A stretch of DNA of 49,304 nucleotides. Source: Planctomycetaceae bacterium. GTDB lineage: Bacteria; Planctomycetota; Phycisphaerae; SM23-33. Below are positions 1 to 8,311 of the stretch, one piece after another; position 1 is the stretch's first letter; each line of letters begins with the position of its first letter. The position numbers were made by a program, and so were the translations under genes. The notes beneath the pieces were generated by a model. The model saw nothing but the letters and a program-made list of their open reading frames with translations, had not been told where the DNA came from and did not search any database. Location: positions 1 through 49,304 of the forward strand of contig JAJFVE010000149.1 in the NCBI GenBank assembly GCA_021371965.1, read 5' to 3'.

Positions 1-272
1 CGGCAGACGTCCCAGACCTGGTCGGCCAGGCAGCGGTAGATCTGGTAGTCGCCCTTGAGGATGACGGCCTGGGGGCAAAGCCGCTTGGCCTCGGACAGGC
101 CCATGCCCGCGTGCAGCCCGCGGGCCCGCGCCTCGTACGAGCACGAGGCGATACACCCGCTGCCGACGATCACCGGCCGCCCGCGCAGGACGGGGATCAG
201 CAACTGCTCGACGGAGGCGAAAAACGCATCCATGTCGACGTGAACGATCAGGCTGTCTTCAGCGCGAAGCAT
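1..272 (-). CDS. dinB: DNA polymerase IV (Y-family), 5' part only
   Basis: Reverse-strand translation from the ATG at 272 begins MLRAEDSLIVHVDMDAFFAS. The VDMDAFFASVEQ block is the signature of the Y-family palm domain and carries a catalytic metal-binding Asp. About 35 residues further on comes SCSYEARARGL, matching the conserved SYEAR incoming-nucleotide/fidelity loop. The family performs error-prone translesion synthesis. Only about 90 residues lie in the window and the rest runs off the left edge, so the thumb and little-finger domains cannot be judged. The gene lies about 107 bp downstream of a DUF6504-like gene on the same strand. That pairing is known for translesion polymerases in several phyla and supports the call. 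Confidence 0.9.
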   Translation of the reverse strand, partial: MLRAEDSLIVHVDMDAFFASVEQLLIPVLRGRPVIVGSGCIASCSYEARARGLHAGMGLSEAKRLCPQAVILKGDYQIYRCLADQVWDVC

Positions 273-379
273 TTACAGTTTCCAATTTTCAATTTCCAAT
301 TTGCGTTGCCGATTGAACCGCTACAGCGCCGGCCTGTTGTTCAATTGGAAATTCCAAATTGGAAATTCGAAATCGACAC
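273..379. repeat. AT-rich inverted repeat between DUF6504-like gene and dinB
   Basis: A perfect 13-bp inverted repeat (AATTTCCAATTTG at 291-303 and its complement at 355-367) lies in an AT-rich gap between two otherwise GC-rich genes. The same AATTGGAAATT-type wording recurs at 26511-26540. It could form a hairpin in the DUF6504-dinB transcript. No promoter was recognised. Confidence 0.6.
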
Positions 380-628
380 TCACTCCACCGCCACCTGGTC
401 CAGCCACCACTGCATTTCGCTGCTGGCAAAGTGGATGAAGTACGTCTCCTGGCCGACCTGCACGCTATAGTGCAGGGTGTAGCCTTCGCTGGTGCGGTCG
501 CTCCAGCGGGCGTTGACGGCCTTGATTTCATACGTCCGCCGGCCCCAGACAAACCGCACGGGGTTGGCCTGTCCGCCGGAAAACTCCGCGACCACGCGGA
601 TCGGTTCCTGGATTTTTTCGATGTTCAT
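380..628 (-). CDS. DUF6504-like small protein
   Basis: This is an 82-residue protein starting MNIEKIQEPIRVVAEF. An upstream in-frame start at 679 exists, but the ATG at 628 fits the compact family length. The pattern (EPIRV, then P-V-R-F-V-W-G-R-R-T-Y, a conserved Trp in ARWSD, and a C-terminal WWLDQV) resembles the DUF6504 family, whose short proteins sit next to dinB or ImuB-type translesion polymerases. The function is unknown; an accessory role to the polymerase is only a neighbourhood inference. It is transcribed toward dinB. The family match is from pattern memory and should be confirmed with an HMM. Confidence 0.65.
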   Translation of the reverse strand: MNIEKIQEPIRVVAEFSGGQANPVRFVWGRRTYEIKAVNARWSDRTSEGYTLHYSVQVGQETYFIHFASSEMQWWLDQVAVE

Positions 629-887
629 AGTCCACCCTAACAACATACTAACATCGGTCCGGGCGTAAGTCAAACTCAAGTTTTCCCGCGGGGTCGGGGA
701 GAGCGGGGAGAGCGGGATTACGCGGATTGAAGGGATTAAGAGGATTAAGAGGATTAAGAAAGAGCTGACGGGAAAAATCCTGGTTCTCCTCTTTACCGCT
801 TGCTGGCTTGACGTTTTTCCGCTTGCGGCTTCGCGCTGTCTTTCGCTGCGATAAGATATGTGAGACTATTTTCTCAGGAGTGTTGCC
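629..887. other. Intergenic region upstream of ald
   Basis: This 259-bp gap between divergent genes holds a short tandem tract of about 9 bp (AAGAGGATT-type units, about 735-765) and a GGGGAGAGC repeat (about 693-712). A ribosome-binding site (CAGGAG, about 875) precedes ald. I saw no convincing sigma-70 promoter. Confidence 0.5.
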
Positions 888-1982
888 ATGATCGTCGGCG
901 TGCCGCGAGAGGTCAAATCGGACGAGTACCGCATCGCCCTGCTGCCGGTGGGGGCCGACCTGCTGGTCAAGGACGGCCACCGCGTGCTGATCGAGCGCGG
1001 AGCCGCGCGCGGCAGCGGGTTTGACGATGCCGAATACGCCAGCGCCGGGGCGGAGATCGTCGACGGCTCTGCCGACATCTTCGCCGCCGCCGACCTGGTC
1101 GTCAAAGTGAAGGAGCCCCAGCCGGCCGAGCTGGCCATGCTCCGCGGCGGGCAGGTGCTGTTCACGTACTTTCACTTCGCGGCCGACCGCAAGCTGACCG
1201 AGGGTTGCCTGTCGCGGAAAATCGCGGCCGTGGCGTACGAGACGCTCCACGACGAGCAGTGCCGCCTGCCGCTGCTGACGCCGATGAGCGAGATCGCCGG
1301 CAAGATGTCGATCCAGGAAGGCGCCAAGTATCTCGAGCGCCCGATGATGGGGCGCGGGATTCTGCTGGGCGGCGTGACGGGCGTCAGCCCCGCCAACGTG
1401 CTGATCCTCGGCGGCGGGGTGGTGGGCTCGCACGCGGCGACGGTAGCGGCCGGCCTGGGGGCCGACGTGGTGATCATGGACATCGACCTCGACCGCCTGC
1501 GGCACCTGGATGAGTACATGCCCGCCAACGTCACGACGATCTTCAGCGACCCGCACGCTATCAACCGCTACAGCGCCTGGGCCGACCTGGTCGTCGGGGC
1601 CGTGCTGATCCCCGGCGCGCGGGCGCCCAAGCTGCTGACGCGTGCGCACCTCAAGGGCATGAAGAGCGGCGCGGTGGTCGTGGACGTGGCCATCGATCGG
1701 GGCGGCTGCACCGAGACCTCCCGCCCCACCACGCACAGCGCGCCGTCGTACATCGTCGACGACGTGGTGCATTACTGCGTGACCAACATGCCCGGCGCCG
1801 TCGGCCGCACGTCCAGCCAGGCCCTGTGCAACGCGACGCTCAAGTACGTCCGCCAGCTAGCCCGCCTGGGCCTGGACCAGTTCGCCAAGCAATCCCCCGG
1901 CCACGCCGCCGCCGTGAACATGCGCGACGGCAAACTGGTCAACCCCGCCGTAGCCGCCGTCTTCCCGGACCTGCCCATGTAG
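888..1982 (+). CDS. ald: Alanine dehydrogenase
   Basis: This is a 364-residue NAD-dependent L-alanine dehydrogenase (L-alanine + NAD+ + water to pyruvate + ammonia + NADH), near the usual 370. The N-terminal catalytic domain starts MIVGVPREVK. The substrate residues fall where family numbering predicts: Arg15, Lys75 (in VVKVKEP) and His96 (in FTYFHF). The Rossmann nucleotide loop GGGVVG is at 175-180. The conserved C-terminal block RGGCTETSRPTTHSAPSY is intact. An AGGAG ribosome-binding site lies about 8 bp upstream of the ATG. It likely links amino-acid nitrogen and pyruvate metabolism. The TAG stop lies inside the conserved flank of a palindromic repeat (see 1980-2025). Confidence 0.96.
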   Translation: MIVGVPREVKSDEYRIALLPVGADLLVKDGHRVLIERGAARGSGFDDAEYASAGAEIVDGSADIFAAADLVVKVKEPQPAELAMLRGGQVLFTYFHFAADRKLTEGCLSRKIAAVAYETLHDEQCRLPLLTPMSEIAGKMSIQEGAKYLERPMMGRGILLGGVTGVSPANVLILGGGVVGSHAATVAAGLGADVVIMDIDLDRLRHLDEYMPANVTTIFSDPHAINRYSAWADLVVGAVLIPGARAPKLLTRAHLKGMKSGAVVVDVAIDRGGCTETSRPTTHSAPSYIVDDVVHYCVTNMPGAVGRTSSQALCNATLKYVRQLARLGLDQFAKQSPGHAAAVNMRDGKLVNPAVAAVFPDLPM

Positions 1983-2025
1983 CACGGGCGTCCCGCCCAT
2001 GAGTGGCATGGGCGTCTCGCCCATG
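1980..2025. repeat. Two copies of the 19-bp CAYGGGC palindrome, after ald
   Basis: CACGGGC-GTCCC-GCCCATG (1983-2001) and CATGGGC-GTCTC-GCCCATG (2007-2025) are adjacent palindromes with 7-bp arms and a 5-nt loop. They belong to the family also seen at 3173-3191 and 33321-33419. The TAG of the conserved GTAGCAC flank is the ald stop codon. They may act as an mRNA 3'-end stabiliser or REP-like element. Confidence 0.75.
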
Positions 2026-2077
2026 CTCCCCGACCGTGTCGCGGACGTCCCGTACAGCAGGATGTGAATCTGTCCAC

Positions 2078-2171
2078 GTTAGCGGCGGAGCTTGCTCCGC
2101 GCGGTTTTTCGGAAGTAGGCGCAGACTCCAAATCAGGCAAACAACCGCGTCGAGCAAGCTCGACCGCTAAC
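2078..2171. repeat. Nested inverted repeat, 29-bp arms
   Basis: The arms 2078-2106 and 2143-2171 are inverted copies with about 3 mismatches. Each arm is itself internally palindromic (CGGAGCTTGCTCCG on the left, TCGAGCAAGCTCGA on the right). The 36-bp centre is unstructured to the eye. The repeat lies between the convergent ald and phosphorylase genes. A related element is at 48678-48747. It could form a branched cruciform or act as a bidirectional terminator. Confidence 0.8.
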
Positions 2172-2187
2172 GGGTCACACTGCGAGG

Positions 2188-3060
2188 TTACCTTCCGAAC
2201 CACGTGTGCCAATCTGCGTCGAGGCCGTAGGCTTCGATGTTGTGCTGCATTGTCTTTTCGCAGGCGCAGTCGGGGGGGGCGTTTTGCACCGCGTGGGCGA
2301 TTCGGACCATCGTTTGCGTCATCGCGCTGACGGCGCCGGCTACCCGGTCGTGGTCGCTCTCGGCACTGAGGCCGCCGAAGAGCGTGCCGGGGGCGAAGGG
2401 TTTGTGACGCAGGCCGCCTTCGGCGTAGTTCACGACGTAGCAGACGGCCGCGTAGCACATCTGCAGTTCCTTGGCCAGGAAGACCTCCGGCACGAAGGTG
2501 TGAGTAGCAACCTCGGCGCCGAGGGCTGAGAGCATGCGGATCTCGGCCGGCGTTTCGAGGCGCGGGCCCTCGGAGACGGCGGCTGTGCCCGAGCCGTGGA
2601 AGACCAGTCGCATGGAATGCAGGGCTTCGCCGGCGGCCTTTCGCAGCGACGGGCAGAAGACCGGAAACTGGCGCAGGAAGCCCAGGGGGGTATCTTCGAA
2701 GAACGTGCAGTCCCGACGGCGGGTCAGGTCGAGCAGGTCGGTCAGGATCACCAGGTCGCCCACGGCGATATTATGCGTGATGGTGCCGCCGGGCCCCCAG
2801 GCCACCACGCGATTGACGCCCAGGTCTTTCAGGGCGTACATGTTCGCGCGGCTGTTGATTTTGCAGGGGGCGGTCTTGCTCATGCCGGCGCCGTATCGCG
2901 GCAGCAGGTAGAACTCCGTGCCCTCGGCGGAGACCAGGAAGATCTCGCCGCTGTTGCCGAAGGGGGTCTTTCGCGGGCCGAGTTGCATGCCTGCGATATG
3001 CCCGGTCTGCCACTGCCGGTAGACCTCTTCGCCCGCAATGCACGCCAGTGTCGCGGCCAT
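2188..3060 (-). CDS. MTAP/PNP-family nucleoside phosphorylase, divergent
   Basis: This 290-residue protein belongs to the trimeric purine nucleoside/MTA phosphorylase family. The purine and ribose regions are clear: VVAWGPGGTITHNIAVGDLV (about 85-104), SEGPRLETPAEIRM (about 163-176) and THTFVPEVFLAKELQMCYAA (about 186-205). Several residues differ from classical MTAP. The N-terminal GGTG phosphate loop is replaced by IAGEEVY. The usual RHG is RYG (55-57). The DYDCW-type adenine-specificity segment reads NYAEG, with Asn211 and Ala213. An AAAGGAG ribosome-binding site supports the ATG at 3060. It probably acts in nucleoside or methylthio salvage. The exact substrate cannot be assigned; a 6-oxopurine nucleoside is more likely than methylthioadenosine. 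Confidence 0.8.
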   Translation of the reverse strand: MAATLACIAGEEVYRQWQTGHIAGMQLGPRKTPFGNSGEIFLVSAEGTEFYLLPRYGAGMSKTAPCKINSRANMYALKDLGVNRVVAWGPGGTITHNIAVGDLVILTDLLDLTRRRDCTFFEDTPLGFLRQFPVFCPSLRKAAGEALHSMRLVFHGSGTAAVSEGPRLETPAEIRMLSALGAEVATHTFVPEVFLAKELQMCYAAVCYVVNYAEGGLRHKPFAPGTLFGGLSAESDHDRVAGAVSAMTQTMVRIAHAVQNAPPDCACEKTMQHNIEAYGLDADWHTWFGR

Positions 3061-3078
3061 GAATGACTCCTTTCACAA

Positions 3079-3157
3079 GCAGTAGCCGGTAGCCGGTAGC
3101 CAGTAGCCAGTGAAGATCCGCACTTATCCTCCTGGCTACAGGCTACTGGCTACCGTT
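3079..3157. repeat. GTAGCCGGTAGCCAGTAGCC tandem/inverted repeat
   Basis: Tandem 7-bp units (GTAGCCR) run from about 3080 to 3109 and are followed by an inverted copy (CTGGCTAC...ACTGGCTACCG) at 3132-3154. The segment can fold back on itself. Related wording occurs at 18470-18490 and near 26200-26237. Confidence 0.65.
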
Positions 3158-3172
3158 TTCTTCTTCTTCGGT

Positions 3173-3191
3173 CACGGGCAAGATGCCCGTG
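3173..3191. repeat. 19-bp CAYGGGC palindrome at gyrA 3' end
   Basis: CACGGGC-AAGAT-GCCCGTG is a perfect 7-bp-arm hairpin next to the gyrA stop. Read on the gyrA strand, the sequence is CAG TAG CAC GGG C, so the stop codon falls in the conserved GTAGCAC flank of the repeat, as it does for ald. Confidence 0.75.
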
Positions 3192-5945
3192 CTACTGTTC
3201 TTCTTCCGCCGGCGGCTCGGTGGGCAGAATATCATCTTCTGTCGCGTCCAGCGGCAGTTGGGCCTGTTCGCCCTGACCGGCGTCCAGGGGCAGCTCGCCC
3301 TGGGCCGAGTCTTCGCCGACGACCTGGGCGACCGAGACGAGCTTCTCGCCGTGCTTCAGGGCGATCACTTTCACGCCCTGGGTGGCCCGGCCGATGGAGC
3401 GCAGTTCGCTGACGGCCGTTCGGACGATCATGCCGCCGGAGGTGATGAGCATCAGTTCATCGGCGTCGCGGATGGACTTCATGGCCACGACCTTGCCATT
3501 GCGGTCGGTGGTCTTGATGTTGATGATACCGCTGCCGCCGCGGCCCTGGATGCGGTACTCGTCAAAGCTGGTGCGTTTGCCGTGACCGTTCTCGCAGACC
3601 GTCAGCAGCGAGGCGGTCGGCTCGACGACGGCCATGTCGACGACGTGGTCGCCCTCGCGCAGCTTGATGCCCCGCACGCCGGCGGCCGTGCGGCCCATGG
3701 GTCGCACGTCGTCTTCGTTGAAGCGGATGGCCTGCCCGTCGGCAGTGCCCAGGACGATCTCGTTCGTCCCGTGCGTAATGGCGGCGCCGATGACGCGGTC
3801 GCCCTCGCCGAGGCCGGTGGCGACGATGCCGCCCTTGCGCGGGTTGGCGTAGGCCTTGAGCGAGGTCTTCTTGATCTCGCCCAGGCGCGTGGCGATGACG
3901 AGGAACTTGTCCTCCTCGAAGTCTCGCACGGACACGACGGCGCAGATGCTCTCGTCGGCCTTCATTTCCAGCAGGTTGACGATCGCCCGCCCGCGGCTGG
4001 TGCGGGCCATCGACGGGATGTCGTAGACCTTGAGCCAGTGCATGCGGCCGTCGTTGAGGATCACCAGCAGATAATCGTGCGTGCTGGCGATGAAGAGCTG
4101 CTGGACGAAGTCGCCTTCCTTGGCGTCGGAGCCGATGATGCCCTTGCCGCCGCGCCCCTGGCGGCGATAGGTCGTGACGGGCAGGCGTTTGATGTAGCCG
4201 TCGTGCGTGACGGTGACGACGACGTCTTCCTCGGCGATGAGATCCTCGATGTCGATGTCTTCGACGTCGCCGACGATCTCGGTGCGGCGGTCGTCGCCGT
4301 AGCGCTCCTTCATTTCGTAGATGTCTTCGCGAATCACGTCCACCAGCAGTTCGTCGCTGACAAGCAGGCGCTCGTAGCCTTCAATCTCCTCGACGAGCTC
4401 GCTGTAGTTGCCGGCGAGCTTTTCGATCTCGAGGCCGGTGAGGCGCTGGAGCTGCATCGAGAGGATGGCGTCGGCCTGGACGCCGGTGAGGTGCTGGTCT
4501 TCACTGCCGGCAGTGTTGACGAAGCTCTCGGGCAGCAGTTGCCGCACGGTGGCTTCTTCCGTCAGGCGCAGGTTCAGGGCCATCAGGCCCTGCCTGGCGG
4601 CCGGCACGTCCGGCGAGGTCTTGATCAGCTCGATGATGCGGTCGATGTCGGCCACGGCCAGGATGAGGCCTTCGAGGATGTGGGCCCGCTGGCGGGCGCG
4701 TCGCAGCAGGAACCGGGTGCGGCGGGTGATGACCTCGCGGCGGTGGAGCAGGAACTGCTGGAGCATATCCTTGAGCGTCAGCGTGCGGTGCTGGAGGCGG
4801 TTAACCAGGGCGATATTGATGATGCTGAAGGTCGACTGCAGCGGCGTGTATTGATAAAGCTGGTTGACGACGACCTGCGTCTCGGCGCCCTTCTTGAGCT
4901 CGATGATGATCCGCATGCCGGTGCGGTCGCTGTGGTCCTGGATGTCGGCGATGTCGGGGATGCGGCCTTCCTTGACCACCTCGGCGACGCGTTCGATGAT
5001 CGTCGTCTTGAGGACCTGGTAGGGAATCTCGGTGACGACGAGCTGCGTTTTGCCGCCGCGGGTCTGCTCGGCGTGCATGCGGGCGCGGACGATAATGCGC
5101 GAGCGCCCGGTGGTGTAGCCTTCGAGGATCCCGCGCCGCCCGCAGATCAGGCCGCCGGTGGGGAAGTCGGGGCCCTTGACGTGCTGCATCAGGTCGGCCA
5201 GCGTGGCGTCGGGGTGCTCGAGCAGGTGCACCAGGGCGTCGCAGACTTCTCGCAGGTTATGCGGGGGAATGCTCGTGGCCATGCCGACGGCGATGCCCTG
5301 GCTGCCGTTGACGAGCAGGTTGGGGAACTTGCTGGGCAGCACGATCGGCTCGTCGCGCGTGTCGTCGTAGTTGCGCTGCACGTCGACGGTGTCATACTCG
5401 ATGTCGAGCATCATCTCCGTCGCCACGGCCGTGGTGCGGGCCTCGGTGTACCGCATGGCCGCCGGCGGGTCGCCGTCGATGGAGCCGAAATTGCCCTGCG
5501 GGTCGATGAGCGGGTATCGCATGTTCCAGCTCTGGCCCATGCGGACCAGCGTGGGATACACGACGCCTTCGCCGTGGGGATGGTAATTGCCGGAGGTGTC
5601 GCCGGCGATCTTGGCGCATTTGCGATGCTTGGAGCGGGGGCCCAGGTTCAGGTCGTGCATCGCCACCAGCACGCGCCGCTGCGAGGGCTTGAGCCCGTCG
5701 CGCACGTCCGGCAGAGCGCGGTCGACGATGGTGCTGACGGCGTAGGTCAGGTAACTGTCGCGCATCTCGTCTTCGATGGGAAGATCGTCGATGCGCTCGT
5801 TGGCGAACATGACGGCCGGGCGCGGAACGCGGGGCTGCACGCCCAGCACTTCGGCATCGCCGTTGCTTTCGGCCGGCGGCGTCACGTCCTGCTTCTCGCC
5901 GTCCAGATCGTCCGAATCAGGTCTTTCAACGTCCTTGTCAGCCAC
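3192..5945 (-). CDS. gyrA: DNA gyrase subunit A
   Basis: This 917-residue protein is the breakage-reunion subunit of type IIA topoisomerase, which pairs with GyrB to supercoil DNA. It starts with a GTG at 5945 preceded by GGGAG at a good distance. The winged-helix core contains [11 protein letters not shown], and the catalytic tyrosine is Tyr166 in AAMRYTEAR. The C-terminal beta-pinwheel carries the gyrase-specific GyrA box as QGRGGKG, so this is gyrase rather than topoisomerase IV. The tail is acidic, ending AEEEQ. The N-terminus has about 45 extra acidic/proline residues compared with E. coli. The quinolone-determining loop is [10 protein letters not shown] (residues 122-131). Gly127 aligns with E. 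coli Ser83 and Pro131 with Asp87. gyrB is not in the window. Confidence 0.97.
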   Translation of the reverse strand: MADKDVERPDSDDLDGEKQDVTPPAESNGDAEVLGVQPRVPRPAVMFANERIDDLPIEDEMRDSYLTYAVSTIVDRALPDVRDGLKPSQRRVLVAMHDLNLGPRSKHRKCAKIAGDTSGNYHPHGEGVVYPTLVRMGQSWNMRYPLIDPQGNFGSIDGDPPAAMRYTEARTTAVATEMMLDIEYDTVDVQRNYDDTRDEPIVLPSKFPNLLVNGSQGIAVGMATSIPPHNLREVCDALVHLLEHPDATLADLMQHVKGPDFPTGGLICGRRGILEGYTTGRSRIIVRARMHAEQTRGGKTQLVVTEIPYQVLKTTIIERVAEVVKEGRIPDIADIQDHSDRTGMRIIIELKKGAETQVVVNQLYQYTPLQSTFSIINIALVNRLQHRTLTLKDMLQQFLLHRREVITRRTRFLLRRARQRAHILEGLILAVADIDRIIELIKTSPDVPAARQGLMALNLRLTEEATVRQLLPESFVNTAGSEDQHLTGVQADAILSMQLQRLTGLEIEKLAGNYSELVEEIEGYERLLVSDELLVDVIREDIYEMKERYGDDRRTEIVGDVEDIDIEDLIAEEDVVVTVTHDGYIKRLPVTTYRRQGRGGKGIIGSDAKEGDFVQQLFIASTHDYLLVILNDGRMHWLKVYDIPSMARTSRGRAIVNLLEMKADESICAVVSVRDFEEDKFLVIATRLGEIKKTSLKAYANPRKGGIVATGLGEGDRVIGAAITHGTNEIVLGTADGQAIRFNEDDVRPMGRTAAGVRGIKLREGDHVVDMAVVEPTASLLTVCENGHGKRTSFDEYRIQGRGGSGIINIKTTDRNGKVVAMKSIRDADELMLITSGGMIVRTAVSELRSIGRATQGVKVIALKHGEKLVSVAQVVGEDSAQGELPLDAGQGEQAQLPLDATEDDILPTEPPAEEEQ

Positions 5946-6054
5946 AGTTCAACTCCCGAGAAGTCATCCGCGAGAAGACCGGAAATGGCTCTCGCCCACA
6001 GGTCTATTATGCCCGAAATCGAGACGAAATGGAATGATGGAATGAGGAAGATTG

Positions 6055-7629
6055 CTAAGGAATAACCTCGTAAACCAGCCCGTAGGGGACCGTGCGGCCG
6101 AGCTTGGGGACCCACCTGGGCATGTAGCCCCGTTCGTCCGAGACAACGAAAAGCCGTCGGCCGCCCTGGCGCAGATGCTCCAGAGGGTTGGAGGCTTCAT
6201 CCCAGAGGCTCTCGCCCTCGGCCGCGGGGCAACCGGAAAGATTCACCACGTCCACGTCGCTTCGCAGGCCCTCGACATATCGCACACAGACCAGCGGCCA
6301 CAGCGACGTCGACGGGGCCACCACCACGGCGTTGGGGGGCAGCGAGGTAAGGACCTCGGTGGCAAACCGCCGCGGTCCCGTTTGCGTCTGCTGCCATGGC
6401 AGCAGATAGTACCTGTAGAAGTCGCGATAGGGTATGTCGCTGACTTTGTCGTCGCCGCGGAGGTTGATCTGCCACTTCCTGGCGCCCTCGGCCATAGCCC
6501 AATAGGTTGGAATCTCGGCCAACAGCAACACGATGATCAGCGCCTGAACCCAGCGTTTGCGGGCAAGGCCCCAAGTCGCGACGCCCAGGCCGATGTAGAT
6601 CGCTGACAGGGCATAGAACGGCGTGAAGAAGAAGTTCTGGTTAGGCACGCGATATCGCAGGGCAAAGAGCAGATAAAGGGCCGCACAGGCCGCCAGGATT
6701 GCGGCCAGCGGCGTGCCTCGCAGCAGGCGGAAACTCTTCCACGCTCCCCAGACGGCCAGCAGCAGCACCGGCGTGGGGAAGTTCAATACCAGCATGGCCC
6801 CGCTACGGGCCGCCAGGGAACCCAGGCCGGCGACATTGAAGACCGCCGGCCCCCATCGCCCCACCACGGCGGAGGCGAGCGTTGCGGCCAATGAGCCGGT
6901 GCGGGCATATTCCAGCACGAGGATGTAGATGAACAGCCCCGCCCCGACCAGCCATACTCCCACGCCCGCGGGCAGAACCCACCAACTCTGCCGCCGGCGG
7001 ATCACCTGCACCAGTGTCCACGCGCCCAGGACCCCCACGCCCAATTGCGTCAGCATGTGAACGCTGACGCCCAGGCCCCCCAGACCAAAGGCCAGCAGCA
7101 GCCATCGCCGCCGCCGGCACCGACAGTGCACGACCACGGCCGCCAGCATCCCCGTCAGCAGCGCGTTGGCGCATCCGTACGTCTGCGGCTGCACCCCCTG
7201 CTGCCAGATCGTGTGGGCCAGCAGGCAGGCCAGGTAGCCCACCGATGCCGCAACGGCCCGCCCCGTCAGCAGGTAGACGATCAGCCAGACATTGGCGGCC
7301 AGCAGCGCCGTGCCGATGACGCTGGCCATGGTCGCCCCTCGGGCATAATTCCAGATCTCGATCCTGCCCAGCACATGGCCGGCCAGGACAAACAGCGGGT
7401 GCGAGCGGACGGCGTCGCCGGGCTGGTCTATCGCCAGGCGGGCACAGCGCCATTGGTAGTCGCCGGCATCATGCCAGACCAGGTCCGGAGCGGACGTGGC
7501 TGTATAGAGGCAAAGTGCGGCAGCCAAGGCCACCAGCCACCCCGATTTGCTCCAGGGCCGCGGGGCCGACACGATCTCCCCTGCCGGCTCCTGCCGCGGC
7601 GACTGAGGTTTGGACTGCAGCATGGTCAT
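6055..7629 (-). CDS. DUF2723/GT-C-like multispanning glycosyltransferase
   Basis: This 524-residue membrane protein has an N-terminal cytoplasmic tail of about 30 residues, a run of roughly ten hydrophobic segments to about residue 380, and a soluble C-terminal domain. The first periplasmic loop has HDAGDYQW (53-60) followed by HPLF (77-80). This matches the acidic-residue plus H-P pattern of DUF2723 (the TMEM260/GT-C fold), whose members are thought to use polyprenyl-phosphate sugars. Its start overlaps the methyltransferase stop by 4 bp (ATGA), so the two are translationally coupled. A role in protein or lipid glycosylation at the cell envelope is inferred from family and operon. No substrate can be named. 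Confidence 0.75.
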   Translation of the reverse strand: MTMLQSKPQSPRQEPAGEIVSAPRPWSKSGWLVALAAALCLYTATSAPDLVWHDAGDYQWRCARLAIDQPGDAVRSHPLFVLAGHVLGRIEIWNYARGATMASVIGTALLAANVWLIVYLLTGRAVAASVGYLACLLAHTIWQQGVQPQTYGCANALLTGMLAAVVVHCRCRRRRWLLLAFGLGGLGVSVHMLTQLGVGVLGAWTLVQVIRRRQSWWVLPAGVGVWLVGAGLFIYILVLEYARTGSLAATLASAVVGRWGPAVFNVAGLGSLAARSGAMLVLNFPTPVLLLAVWGAWKSFRLLRGTPLAAILAACAALYLLFALRYRVPNQNFFFTPFYALSAIYIGLGVATWGLARKRWVQALIIVLLLAEIPTYWAMAEGARKWQINLRGDDKVSDIPYRDFYRYYLLPWQQTQTGPRRFATEVLTSLPPNAVVVAPSTSLWPLVCVRYVEGLRSDVDVVNLSGCPAAEGESLWDEASNPLEHLRQGGRRLFVVSDERGYMPRWVPKLGRTVPYGLVYEVIP

Positions 7630-8282
7630 GCCTCTTGCCGCTCCTTGCCGGCACGAGCACGGGCGGTAATGAGATAGTGGTTATACCACAAGCGATCGGC
7701 GCGAGAGGCCGACTCGACCGCAAAGCCGTCCTCGCCCAGCCAGTCCGCCACGCGCTGCATCTCGACCGGCCAGACTCTGCTGCGCGTCATAAGCCCATCG
7801 TGCAGTGCGTTCATCCACGCCTTCCATCGCGGCCGGGGGGCCAGGTCCTTGATGATGATCTTGGCGGCGGAGAGGCCCTTGAGCCGCTCGATGAAGCGGC
7901 GCTGCTGGTCCGGGGCGACATGGTGCAGCACGTCGATCAGGGTCACGACGTCGCAAGGCTCGGTCGGCCAGGGGTCCGCCGCTTTCACGCAGAGAAACTC
8001 GATGCCACTTTCGCCGCTGTTGGCTTTGCACGCCGTCGCGATTGCCCCCGGTGATAGATCGACGCCCACGCCGCGGGAAATTTGCCCGCATCGGGCCAGG
8101 TACGAAAGCAGCAGCCCGCTGCCACAGCCGATATCAAGCACGCTCGAACCGCGCGGAATGGCCTGGACCACCAGGTCCAGCGGGCAGATCGCCGGGCGGA
8201 AGCGGTTGAGCACCCGCGCGGTCGAACAGCCGCGATAACGCTGCCACGCGAAGTCAGCGATCTGTTTTGACGTCAGGGACAT
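7626..8282 (-). CDS. Class I SAM-dependent methyltransferase
   Basis: This 218-residue protein starts MSLTSKQIADFAWQRY at the ATG at 8282; longer in-frame extensions upstream are shadows of the prenyltransferase gene. Motif I (VLDIGCGSG, 48-56) and motif II (GVGVDLSPG) of the Rossmann methyltransferases are clear. CDVVTLIDVLHHV is the motif IV region. The substrate is not recognisable. It lies 29 bp downstream of a UbiA-type prenyltransferase and overlaps the DUF2723 gene by 4 bp, so it probably modifies a lipid-linked sugar or glycan made by this operon. That role is inference. Confidence 0.85.
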   Translation of the reverse strand: MSLTSKQIADFAWQRYRGCSTARVLNRFRPAICPLDLVVQAIPRGSSVLDIGCGSGLLLSYLARCGQISRGVGVDLSPGAIATACKANSGESGIEFLCVKAADPWPTEPCDVVTLIDVLHHVAPDQQRRFIERLKGLSAAKIIIKDLAPRPRWKAWMNALHDGLMTRSRVWPVEMQRVADWLGEDGFAVESASRADRLWYNHYLITARARAGKERQEA

Positions 8283-8311
8283 AACTTCCAGCCTGCCCGG
8301 CAAGGCGACGG

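Noticed and set aside
3183..6065. 960-codon plus-strand open frame
   Set aside because: It is the antisense shadow of gyrA. Its composition (Val/Asp/Ala-rich, no domain) follows from GC-rich codons on the other strand.
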